The position numbers and the translations under genes are program-made. This document shows positions 1 to 6,102 of a DNA stretch of 12,581 bases, in pieces. The stretch covers positions 676 through 13,256 of the forward strand of contig PLXF01000142.1 of assembly GCA_003151315.1 (NCBI GenBank), given 5' to 3'. The notes under the pieces were generated by a model, which worked only from the letters and a program-made list of their open reading frames with translations, was not told the origin of the DNA and did not search any database. The stretch comes from Parachlamydiales bacterium. GTDB taxonomy: Bacteria; Chlamydiota; Chlamydiia; Chlamydiales; SM23-39. Positions within the stretch are counted from its first letter, which is position 1; every line of letters begins with the position of its first letter.

Positions 1-677
1 GAGTCCACTTCGTCGACAATCGCAAAGTAGTGGCCCCGCTGCGTCTGTTCGTTTTTATTCATCGCCATTGAGTTGTCGCGCAGGTAGTCGAACCCGAATT
101 CGGAGGCGGTTCCGTAGACGATGTCGGAGAGGTAGAGCTCTTTTCGTTTAAAGGGGGGGACGTCATTGGTGAGTGAGGCGACGGAGAGGCCGAGCTTACG
201 GAAAACAGAGCCGATCCATTCGCAGTCGCGCTTGGCTAAATAGTCATTCACCGTGACGAGGTGGACCGGTTTGCCGGTGAGCGCATTGAGGTATAGGGGC
301 ATCAGAGCGGTGAGCGTTTTCCCTTCGCCTGTCTGCATTTCGGCGATCGAGCCATGAAACATAGCGATCGCACCGAGAATTTGCACATCGTAGGGGATCA
401 TATCCCATTTTTGCGAGTAGCCGGAGACGTGGACATCGGATCCACACATACGGCGGCACATGTTTTTAACTACAGCAAACGCTTCAGGGAGGAGCGATTC
501 GGCGGTTTCCCCTTTGGCAATTCTTTCTTTGAATTCGACCGTCTTATGAATGAGCTCTTCTTCGGACAGAGCTTGGTAGGTCTCTTCCCAGCGATTAACA
601 TGGGGAACTAGGCGGGCATATTTTTTGATGAGGCGGGTTTGGGCGGTGCCAAATAATTTTTTAAGTAGGCCGAACAT
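1..677 (-). CDS. secA: SecA preprotein translocase ATPase, N-terminal part (runs off left edge)
   Basis: SecA is the ATPase motor that pushes unfolded preproteins through the SecYEG channel at the inner membrane. Translating the reverse strand from the ATG at 677-675 gives 225 complete codons with no stop before the window edge. The N-terminus (MFGLLKKLFG) is typical of SecA. The Walker A motif EMQTGEGKT lies at residues 113-121, followed by VTVNDYLAKRD (141-151), YGTASEFGFDYLRD (188-201) and the start of the DEAD-type Walker B (VDEVDS, 221-226), where the window ends. These are nucleotide-binding-domain-1 signatures, so the family call is secure; the C-terminal three quarters lie outside. 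No good Shine-Dalgarno precedes the ATG. The gene is divergent from psd across a 153-bp AT-rich gap. Several chlamydial annotations number secA copies, so I do not assign a paralogue. Confidence 0.97.
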   Translation of the reverse strand, partial: MFGLLKKLFGTAQTRLIKKYARLVPHVNRWEETYQALSEEELIHKTVEFKERIAKGETAESLLPEAFAVVKNMCRRMCGSDVHVSGYSQKWDMIPYDVQILGAIAMFHGSIAEMQTGEGKTLTALMPLYLNALTGKPVHLVTVNDYLAKRDCEWIGSVFRKLGLSVASLTNDVPPFKRKELYLSDIVYGTASEFGFDYLRDNSMAMNKNEQTQRGHYFAIVDEVD

Positions 678-706
678 GGTGCTTTAATCTCATTGAGTTT
701 GACAAG

Positions 707-735
707 ATTTTAGTAGAAAAACTCTTTTTCTACAA
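707..735 (-). promoter_or_regulatory. Candidate secA promoter with a dyad in its spacer
   Basis: Read on the minus strand there is a -35-like TTGTAG (735-730), a 17-bp spacer and a -10-like TAAAAT (712-707, five of six consensus bases). This would start secA transcription about 20-25 bases before its ATG. The spacer is filled by half of a perfect inverted repeat, GTAGAAAAA / TTTTTCTAC (713-721 and 725-733, loop CTC), whose far arm runs into the -35. The dyad could be a repressor or activator site, or simply the AT-rich spacer that chlamydial RNA polymerase is known to favour. The -35 is poor, so this is a pattern-based proposal. Confidence 0.35.
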
Positions 736-830
736 GCTTTAAGTAAGGGGTATAAAAATAAATTTTAAGTTAATTTAATTATAAAAATATCCTCTTTAAA
801 AAAAGCTTTGAATTTGTTATTCTACACGGC

Positions 831-1742
831 ATGAATAATATTCGCTACATAGATCGAAAGACAGGCGTAGAGCAGGTAGAAAAGGTTTACGGTGGGAAGA
901 CTTTAGGCCTCCTGTATGGAGATGGGTGGCTCTCCCTTCTTCTTTCTTGGACTTTGCTTCCTCTCCTAGCCCATTTCCCTTTTTGTTCAAAGATATATGG
1001 ATTTTTTCAAAAAACGGCGCGAAGCCGGAAGAAAATAGCCCCTTTTATCGAAGCGTATGGAATTGACTCCTCCGAATTTGAGCAAGAGGTCTCCTCTTTT
1101 GGCTCTTTCAACGATTTTTTTATCCGCAAGCTGAACCCCCGCCGCCGTCCCATCGACCCGGGGACAAAAACAGGGGTTATGCCCGCTGACGGCCGCTATC
1201 TGGTCTATCCCGATTTGAGCCAAGTGGATGGGTTTTACGTGAAAGGGCAAAAATTTTCTTTAACGCAGTTTTTGGGCAACCCCATTTTGGGTAGACGTTT
1301 TGCCATGGGCTCTATGGCGATTATCCGCCTCTGTCCCACCGACTATCATCGGTTCCATTTTCCTTGCGGCGGGGTTGCTTGTAAGCCCAAGCGGATTCAG
1401 GGCTCTCTATTTTCGGTTAACCCGATTGCTCTCCGGAAAAACCTCTCGATTTTGTGGAAAAATAATCGGTATTTAACGGAGATCGATAGCCCCTCATTTG
1501 GAACCGTCTTGTATGTTGAAGTGGGCGCGACCTCAGTGGGAACTGTGCGGCAGACGTTTGATCCTGCGCGCGCGATCGCAAAAGGGCAGGAGAAAGGGTA
1601 TTTCGAATTTGGGGGCTCTTGTGTGGTTTTGCTCTTTGAACCGGGGCGCACCCGCTTTGATGCAGATTTAATCGCCAATTCGGCGCGCCATATCGAAACG
1701 TTGGGCCATCTGGGAGAATCTCTGTGTACGACCTTATCGTAG
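831..1742 (+). CDS. psd: Phosphatidylserine decarboxylase proenzyme
   Basis: Converts phosphatidylserine to phosphatidylethanolamine at the inner membrane, the last step of PE synthesis. It is a pyruvoyl enzyme made by self-cleavage of a proenzyme. The 303-residue protein has the PADG motif with catalytic Asp120, the DYHRFHFP motif with His173 and His176, and the self-cleavage site FGGS with Ser263, which becomes the pyruvoyl group of the small alpha chain. GYFEFGGSCVVLLFEPGR and the N-terminal IRYIDRKTG resemble chlamydial PSD as I recall it, supporting the ATG at 831. That ATG has no visible Shine-Dalgarno; a -10-like TATTCT at 818-823 would put the transcript start almost on it, so the mRNA may be leaderless. 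The 3' end overlaps the following flavoprotein gene by 19 bp, so the two probably form an operon. Confidence 0.96.
   Translation: MNNIRYIDRKTGVEQVEKVYGGKTLGLLYGDGWLSLLLSWTLLPLLAHFPFCSKIYGFFQKTARSRKKIAPFIEAYGIDSSEFEQEVSSFGSFNDFFIRKLNPRRRPIDPGTKTGVMPADGRYLVYPDLSQVDGFYVKGQKFSLTQFLGNPILGRRFAMGSMAIIRLCPTDYHRFHFPCGGVACKPKRIQGSLFSVNPIALRKNLSILWKNNRYLTEIDSPSFGTVLYVEVGATSVGTVRQTFDPARAIAKGQEKGYFEFGGSCVVLLFEPGRTRFDADLIANSARHIETLGHLGESLCTTLS
1712..1717 (+). promoter_or_regulatory. Shine-Dalgarno that fixes the GTG start of the flavoprotein gene
   Basis: GGGAGA inside the end of psd lies six bases before GTG (1724-1726). The GTG gives the N-terminus (M)YDLIVVGGGAAG, exactly what a Rossmann-type FAD protein needs; no ATG is available nearby in frame. 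This supports a GTG start and translation coupled to psd. Confidence 0.7.
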
Positions 1743-2908
1743 TTGGTGGGGGCGCGGCGGGGATTTTTGCGGCGATTTCTGCCCAAGCGGCTGCACCTGA
1801 AGCACGCGTTTTGCTACTGGAAAAATCGGCCGTATTGCTCGCAAAGGTCCGTGTATCGGGCGGCGGTCGTTGCAATGTTACCCACAACTGTTTTGAACCC
1901 CGTCCATTGACTACTCACTATCCTAGAGGTTCTAAAGAGTTACTCGGCCCTTTTCATCGATTTCAACCCCAAGATACAATCCGCTGGTTTGAAGCGAGAG
2001 GGGTAAAGTTAAAAGTAGAAGCGGATGGGAGGATTTTCCCCACGACCGATTGCTCGCAGACGATCATCGACTGTCTATTGCAGGAAGCGAAAAAATTGGG
2101 CGTGGAAATTCGGCTCCGACATCGCATTGGTGTGTTAGAGCGGACGGAAAACTGTTTTGCTTTAGATGATCTACGGTGCAAAAAGCTCCTTTTAGCCACA
2201 GGGAGCGGGGCCGATGGGCACCAATGGGCGGAAAAATTGGGCCACACCATCCAAAAACCGGTCCCTTCCCTCTTCACCTTTAACGTTCCCGATTCTCCGT
2301 TAAAAGAGCTCAGTGGAATTGCTGTTGAATCGGCGGAGCTTAGTTTAGGGGGATTGACGATGAGAGGACCTCTTCTCATTACCCATTTTGGATTCAGCGG
2401 CCCTGCGGCTTTAAAACTTTCAGCCTGGGGAGCGCGTGTGCTCCACGAGCACGGATACAAAATGGAGCTATCGATCAATTGGTTACCTGATTTGTCGGTG
2501 GAAGAGATTGTAGATTCGTTAGCCGCCCTGAAAAAAAGGGCGCCCCAAAAGCAGTTGTCTTCGGAAAATCCGTTTGGGCTGCCGAAAAATCTATGGAAAA
2601 CCCTAGCTCCTTTGGACAGGCTCAACGATATCTCGTTGGCCCAGCTCCGAAACCTAGCGCAAAAATTGCACGCTGATCGTTACCAAGTCGATGGTAAAAC
2701 GACCCACAAAGAGGAGTTCGTCACTTGTGGCGGCGTTTCTTTGAAAGAGGTCGATTTTAAAACGATGGAGAGCAAGAAATGCCCCGGCCTCTATTTTGCC
2801 GGAGAGATTCTAGATATAGATGGGGTAACCGGCGGTTTTAATTTCCAAAACGCTTGGACCACCGGTTTTATCGCGGGAACTGCTGCTGTCCTTACAATTT
2901 CGAAATAA
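1724..2908 (+). CDS. HI0933/BaiN-family FAD-dependent oxidoreductase
   Basis: A 394-residue flavoprotein of the HI0933 (YhiN/BaiN) family, probably cytosolic. The family binds FAD tightly; its physiological substrate is generally unknown, and names such as 'aminoacetone oxidase family' are annotation labels. Visible signatures are the FAD-binding VVGGGAAGIFAA (6-17), SGGGRCNVTH (45-54), LLATGSGADG (156-165), THFGFSGPAAL (220-230), CGGV (335-338), and C-terminal FAGEILDIDGVTGGFNFQNAW (358-378, FAD contact). Length and motif order match the family, so it looks intact. Translation starts at a GTG within the last codons of psd. That overlap suggests co-expression, but no biochemical link to PE synthesis is evident. 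The last 17 bases are antisense to a possible gene remnant. Confidence 0.93.
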   Translation: MYDLIVVGGGAAGIFAAISAQAAAPEARVLLLEKSAVLLAKVRVSGGGRCNVTHNCFEPRPLTTHYPRGSKELLGPFHRFQPQDTIRWFEARGVKLKVEADGRIFPTTDCSQTIIDCLLQEAKKLGVEIRLRHRIGVLERTENCFALDDLRCKKLLLATGSGADGHQWAEKLGHTIQKPVPSLFTFNVPDSPLKELSGIAVESAELSLGGLTMRGPLLITHFGFSGPAALKLSAWGARVLHEHGYKMELSINWLPDLSVEEIVDSLAALKKRAPQKQLSSENPFGLPKNLWKTLAPLDRLNDISLAQLRNLAQKLHADRYQVDGKTTHKEEFVTCGGVSLKEVDFKTMESKKCPGLYFAGEILDIDGVTGGFNFQNAWTTGFIAGTAAVLTISK

Positions 2909-2983
2909 ATCCCTCTTTGTGTAGATAATCGGTAATGAGATTCACGGCCTCTTCTATTGTGTAATGGGCTGTGGCGATTGTAG
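2892..2983 (-). pseudogene. Possible 3' remnant of an unidentified gene
   Basis: On the minus strand a stop-terminated frame ends with protein-like residues: ATAHYTIEEAVNLITDYLH followed by KEGFISKL and TAA (2894-2892). The composition (amphipathic helix, IEEAV..I..YL...GFI) looks like a genuine protein C-terminus, not antisense noise. The frame stays open upstream to a TGA just beyond 3047, but has no ATG. Codons 12-22 of that open stretch are simply the 30-bp palindromic repeat at 2984-3013, so coding-like sequence is confined to the 29 codons after it. I read this as the tail of a gene truncated by rearrangement or repeat insertion. The C-terminus vaguely recalls APS-kinase or shikimate-kinase type P-loop kinases, but I would not name it. 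It could be chance. Confidence 0.3.
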
Positions 2984-3013
2984 TATACCGCTCGTGATTC
3001 AAGAATCGGTATA
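2984..3013 (+). repeat. Palindromic intergenic repeat, copy 1
   Basis: A 30-bp element with perfect 7-bp ends (TATACCG at 2984-2990, CGGTATA at 3007-3013) around CTCGT and an inner dyad, GATTC-AA-GAATC (2996-3007). It is nearly identical to 6072-6101. As RNA or single-stranded DNA it can fold as a bulged hairpin: outer TATACC/GGTATA, one-sided bulge GCTCGT, inner GATTC/GAATC. It lies between the convergent flavoprotein and outer-membrane protein genes, next to a possible gene remnant. Confidence 0.75.
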
Positions 3014-3066
3014 GAAGGAGGCAAGCTACTAAAAATAAGCGGCTCAGTCAATAAATATTCTTGAAT

Positions 3067-3942
3067 TTAAGGGCCGGCGCGATCGAGATCGGCGGGGGAA
3101 TCGGGAAATAGGAAGTGGAAGCCCGCTTTAATGGTGAAGTGGGGTTGGAATTCAGCGTGTTTTCTGTACACGACCCATTCGGTTTGCAAGAAGGCATTGA
3201 TCGGCTGCCCTTTGACTTTGGCTACCTTGCCAATCCCAATATTTAGCGGAATTTCCACCTGTTTCGGTCTCCATTGGAAGGTCATCTCCGCATTGGAGAT
3301 CAAATACCAATTGCCGGGAAAATGGACTGTAATAAGGGGTTGTAAAAACAGAGAGATCACGTTTTTATGACCCGAATTGCCGAGAAATCCGTATGGGTTT
3401 TGCGCTAATATTCCGAATTGCCAGTGGTGCGCCTTGAGAAGCATGGCTGCAAATGCAGGGCCCAATTGCCATTTCCCTTGGCCGATTTTGTGCTGGTTGG
3501 TGGCGGAGGGCAAAATAGCCATAGGACCAAATCCGATCCGTCCCCAGTCGGGGAATTCATACAGAAACAGATCGAAAACTTGCGTATCTCCAAGTCCCGT
3601 CGAGTGGCGAGGCATTTTGGGGGTGGTTACGACCTTCGCCGTTGCGCGAATGAGTTGCTGGAAGGGGAAAGATCGGGTGCGATTGAGCGGAATAACAGGC
3701 CTTACGACAAAGGTATTTGAGGTGCTATCGGAGTTCCAAACGGTGTAGTTGTACCAGTTTTGAAACTGCAATTGCAAAAGGGGCGCGGTGAAGTCGGTTG
3801 CTTGCTCGGCTAGTGATTCAAAGATTTTTTTCGGCTTTACTTTTTCGATTTTTTTCGGTTTCGGAGCTGCCGCAAGCTCAAGAGCGTCCTGGGCATGTAT
3901 AGCAGTGGCGGCGAGCAAAAGGGTAAGTAAATATTTTCTCAT
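3067..3942 (-). CDS. Exported outer-membrane beta-barrel protein (family often annotated 'neuromedin U' or transporter)
   Basis: A 291-residue protein with a clear Sec signal peptide (MRKYLLTLLLAATAIHA, cleavage near residue 17), then a Lys/Pro-rich linker (28-40), then alternating amphipathic strands typical of a barrel. Motifs match the bacterial outer-membrane family mislabelled 'neuromedin U': RPVIPLNRT (81-89), GLGDTQVFDLFLY (116-128), GFGPMAILPSATN (137-149), GQGKWQLGPA (154-163), FLQP (199-202), IPLNIGIGK (231-239) and KGQP (244-247). Family function is not established; transport of small molecules is the usual guess. Most likely it sits in the outer membrane with a periplasmic linker. 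The start ATG at 3942-3940 has no strong Shine-Dalgarno. It is divergent from the choloylglycine-hydrolase-like gene across 87 bp, so the two may be co-regulated. Confidence 0.82.
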   Translation of the reverse strand: MRKYLLTLLLAATAIHAQDALELAAAPKPKKIEKVKPKKIFESLAEQATDFTAPLLQLQFQNWYNYTVWNSDSTSNTFVVRPVIPLNRTRSFPFQQLIRATAKVVTTPKMPRHSTGLGDTQVFDLFLYEFPDWGRIGFGPMAILPSATNQHKIGQGKWQLGPAFAAMLLKAHHWQFGILAQNPYGFLGNSGHKNVISLFLQPLITVHFPGNWYLISNAEMTFQWRPKQVEIPLNIGIGKVAKVKGQPINAFLQTEWVVYRKHAEFQPHFTIKAGFHFLFPDSPADLDRAGP

Positions 3943-3999
3943 ATAAATGTATCTTAAGGAGAAAAGGGAATTTTTGCGAAACTTTTTATTGGCGATTGA

Positions 4000-4027
4000 G
4001 ATATACCTAAATTTATAGAGAGGTCAA
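4000..4027 (-). promoter_or_regulatory. Candidate promoter of the outer-membrane protein gene
   Basis: On the minus strand TTGACC (4027-4022, five of six consensus bases) is followed after 16 bp by TATATC (4005-4000, four of six). Initiation would leave a leader of about 50 bases. The box lies in the 87-bp gap to the divergent amidase gene and overlaps that gene's ribosome-binding region, so the two transcripts could interfere. Pattern-based only. Confidence 0.3.
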
Positions 4028-4029
4028 AA

Positions 4030-5148
4030 ATGGTCCGTTTTCTCGCCTTGTTCGTTGTAGGTATTTATTCTGCCGCTTTTGGATGCACAGCTTTTCAGTT
4101 AAAGGCGGAAGATGGCGCCTATGTCTATTGCCGCACGTTGGAATTTGGGTATGAGATGGACTCCCATCTTCTCATCGTTCCGCGGGGAACCGAGTACATG
4201 GGGACGGCGCAAAAAGGGGAGGGGCTTAAGTGGAAAACGAAGTATGGCTACGTGGGAATGAATTTATCTTTAGCGCGGAATCTCATTTCTGACGGGATGA
4301 ATGAAAAAGGGCTTGTCGTAGGAGCTCTCTATATTCCTGGATTTGTCCAATATGAGACGCCCGATGCCAAACGAGCTAAAGCCACACTGGGCGGCTGGGA
4401 GCTGACCAGTTTTCTCCTCGGTACTTGCCAAACAGTGGAAGAGGTGAAAAAGGTGCTTCCCACCATTTTAGTGGGGCAGGTGGGGATGCCGCAGCTTGCC
4501 GATTTTATTTTTCCGCTCCATTTTTATATAGGCGATCAGACAGGCGCTGTGGCGATTGTCGAATACATAAAGGGAAAAAGGGAAGTATTTGATAACCCTT
4601 TGGGAACGTTAACTAACTCTCCTAATTTTGATTGGCATTTGCTCAATCTAGATCGCTATTTAAATCTATCTCCCCGCAACGGAGCCGATTTGCAGTTGCC
4701 GAATTGGACTTTAAAAGGGATGGGACAGGGGACTGGGTTGGTTGGGTTGCCAGGAGATTTTTCACCCCCGTCCCGTTTTGTCCGCGCGGCGCTCTTCTCT
4801 CAATTTGCCGCAGAGCAAAAAAAGGGGATTGATGCCGTGCGCCTAGGCTTTCATATTTTAAACTCGTTCGATATTTTTTCAGGGATTGTGCAGCCCCAAA
4901 TTGAGGAGCAAAAAAAGGGGGTTTCTATTGGCACCCCTGAGCCTGAGATCACCCAGTGGGTGATTGTTCACGACCGCCTCAACCTCAAAACCTATTGGCG
5001 CACCTATGGAAGTTTACAAATCCAGATGGCCGATCTAAATAAGATCGATTTTTCTACAGCGGGACTGCGGGAAATGCTGATAAATAACGACTTTCGGGTG
5101 GAAGAGGTAACTGAGATGTTAGAAATTCCACATATCTCTCCACCGTAA
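4030..5148 (+). CDS. Secreted choloylglycine hydrolase-family amidase (bile salt hydrolase / penicillin V acylase-like)
   Basis: An N-terminal-nucleophile hydrolase that cleaves linear amide bonds. A signal-like N-terminus (MVRFLALFVVGIYSAAFG) ends just before Cys19, which would become the new N-terminal residue and catalytic nucleophile. Other active-site positions are present at family spacing: Arg35 (16 after Cys, as Cys2/Arg18), Glu38 in place of the usual Asp, Asn196 in TNSPNFDW, and Arg249 in SPPSRFVR. DGMNEKGL (88-95) is another signature. At the loop where bile salt hydrolases have Asn (GLNFPG) this protein has Tyr101 (ALYIPG), as in penicillin V acylases. The true substrate is open: conjugated bile acid, penicillin V, N-acyl homoserine lactone or another N-acyl compound. 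An AGAGG Shine-Dalgarno (4019-4023) supports the start. The 3' end overlaps the convergent hydrolase gene by 30 bp. Confidence 0.9.
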   Translation: MVRFLALFVVGIYSAAFGCTAFQLKAEDGAYVYCRTLEFGYEMDSHLLIVPRGTEYMGTAQKGEGLKWKTKYGYVGMNLSLARNLISDGMNEKGLVVGALYIPGFVQYETPDAKRAKATLGGWELTSFLLGTCQTVEEVKKVLPTILVGQVGMPQLADFIFPLHFYIGDQTGAVAIVEYIKGKREVFDNPLGTLTNSPNFDWHLLNLDRYLNLSPRNGADLQLPNWTLKGMGQGTGLVGLPGDFSPPSRFVRAALFSQFAAEQKKGIDAVRLGFHILNSFDIFSGIVQPQIEEQKKGVSIGTPEPEITQWVIVHDRLNLKTYWRTYGSLQIQMADLNKIDFSTAGLREMLINNDFRVEEVTEMLEIPHISPP

Positions 5149-5991
5149 GATTTCAAACATTCCGCTCATTGTAAACGCTACATGGAGCACCTGATTGGGT
5201 CCGGGGAGGAGGTTATCGACCGCTTGTTGGACGTAGCTAAACAGGGGCTTTGAAAAGAGGTAGGCGTTATGGCTGTCTACGATTTGTGTACAGTCGATCA
5301 TTTGGATGTTTTGGGGGAATTTTTTGTAATTGTGATTGCCTCCGTAGCCCAACGCTTTATTCCATTCGGGAATCGGGTAGATCCATTTTAAGACGTTGTC
5401 CCGCTCGGAATAAAAGACAAAGAGCTGATTGCAATGGCTCGTCGATTCGTAGAATTCCCCATGCTTATGGATCGATCGGGCGTCGATCGCCGGGCCAATC
5501 AGTAAAAAATTATCGATGAGGATGCTCTCTTTATCTTTCACGCGGAGCGCCTGCATAACGACCCGATTGCCCAGGCTATGAGCTACCACATCTACGCGAA
5601 CGGCGAGCGATTGGAGTCTTCTGAGGATTGCTCGCAACCGGGGCGCTGTCCGATCGGCATTTTTTTTGGCTTCGAGATAGCTAAACGGATTCCCGCGCGA
5701 AGGCCAAAGATATCCAATTACCGCATCATAGGGGGATCTACTGCCCAAAATATTTGCCTGGATATTGAAGTAGGGATAACACACCTCAGATGTGGCAAAA
5801 CCATGGATGAGTAGTAAGACCCTTCGCCCTTGTAAATGGGCAATTTCTTCTTCTTCGATCAGCCTGGTGATCCCGATTTCATTGACCTCAGCGAATTGTG
5901 TTTTAGGAGAAAGGCTATTATTTTCCCAAAAATTATTCCGATCGCTCAGCATGAGCATGGAAGCGGTGAGAAGTAAAGCGAGCATAGCCAC
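5119..5991 (-). CDS. Alpha/beta hydrolase (DUF900-like), secreted or membrane-anchored
   Basis: A serine hydrolase fold of about 290 residues. After a hydrophobic N-terminus come LLLIHGFATS (59-68, oxyanion region), YLWPSRGNPFSYLEAKKNAD (94-113, the WPSxG...Y motif typical of DUF900 proteins), the nucleophile elbow VAHSLGNR (136-143, Ser139), YSERDNVL (194-201, probable acid Asp198) and VDSHNAYLF (238-246, probable His241). The triad looks complete; the substrate (lipid or other ester) is unknown. The start is uncertain. The given GTG (5991-5989) and the ATG two codons later lack a Shine-Dalgarno and a positive N-region, whereas the codons just upstream (KFSSIKTVV, to a stop at 6018-6016) would complete a good signal peptide but contain no ATG, GTG or TTG. 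The last ten codons are antisense to the amidase gene. Confidence 0.83.
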   Translation of the reverse strand: MAMLALLLTASMLMLSDRNNFWENNSLSPKTQFAEVNEIGITRLIEEEEIAHLQGRRVLLLIHGFATSEVCYPYFNIQANILGSRSPYDAVIGYLWPSRGNPFSYLEAKKNADRTAPRLRAILRRLQSLAVRVDVVAHSLGNRVVMQALRVKDKESILIDNFLLIGPAIDARSIHKHGEFYESTSHCNQLFVFYSERDNVLKWIYPIPEWNKALGYGGNHNYKKFPQNIQMIDCTQIVDSHNAYLFSKPLFSYVQQAVDNLLPGPNQVLHVAFTMSGMFEILRWRDMWNF

Positions 5992-6071
5992 GACAGTTTT
6001 TATAGACGAAAATTTTTAGTACTAAACAGCGCTTCTCTATCAAACAACAGGAATAACGATGGAAATTCCTT

Positions 6072-6101
6072 TATACCGCTCGTAATTCAAGAATTGGTAT
6101 A
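6072..6101 (+). repeat. Palindromic intergenic repeat, copy 2
   Basis: The same 30-bp element as 2984-3013 with two base changes. Ends are TATACC (6072-6077) and GGTATA (6096-6101), extended by one more pair (T6071/A6102); the inner dyad is AATTC-AA-GAATT. The two differences from copy 1 (G to A and C to T) fall on opposite sides of the inner stem and preserve pairing. It stops one base short of the stop codon of the orphan gene (6105-6103) and lies upstream of the alpha/beta hydrolase gene on the same strand. Confidence 0.75.
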
Positions 6102-6102
6102 A

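Noticed and set aside
354..611. 85-codon plus-strand open frame within secA
   Set aside because: Antisense shadow of a gene with clear SecA motifs.
699..704. Perfect TTGACA on the plus strand before psd
   Set aside because: No -10-like hexamer 15-19 bases downstream and it lies about 130 bases from the psd start, so it is not supported as a promoter.
1417..1887. 156-codon minus-strand open frame across the psd/flavoprotein junction
   Set aside because: Antisense to two confident genes whose motifs run through the region; no start signals.
2791..3051. 86-codon minus-strand open frame over the end of the flavoprotein gene
   Set aside because: Composition is unlike a protein and it is antisense to a confident gene; the neighbouring frame ending at 2892 is the more protein-like one.
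3057..3067. ATTCTTGAATT, an 11-base match to the reverse complement of the repeat core in copy 2, abutting the outer-membrane protein stop codon
   Set aside because: Too short, and it lacks the TATACC/GGTATA ends and the CTCGT segment; AT-rich sequence yields such matches easily.
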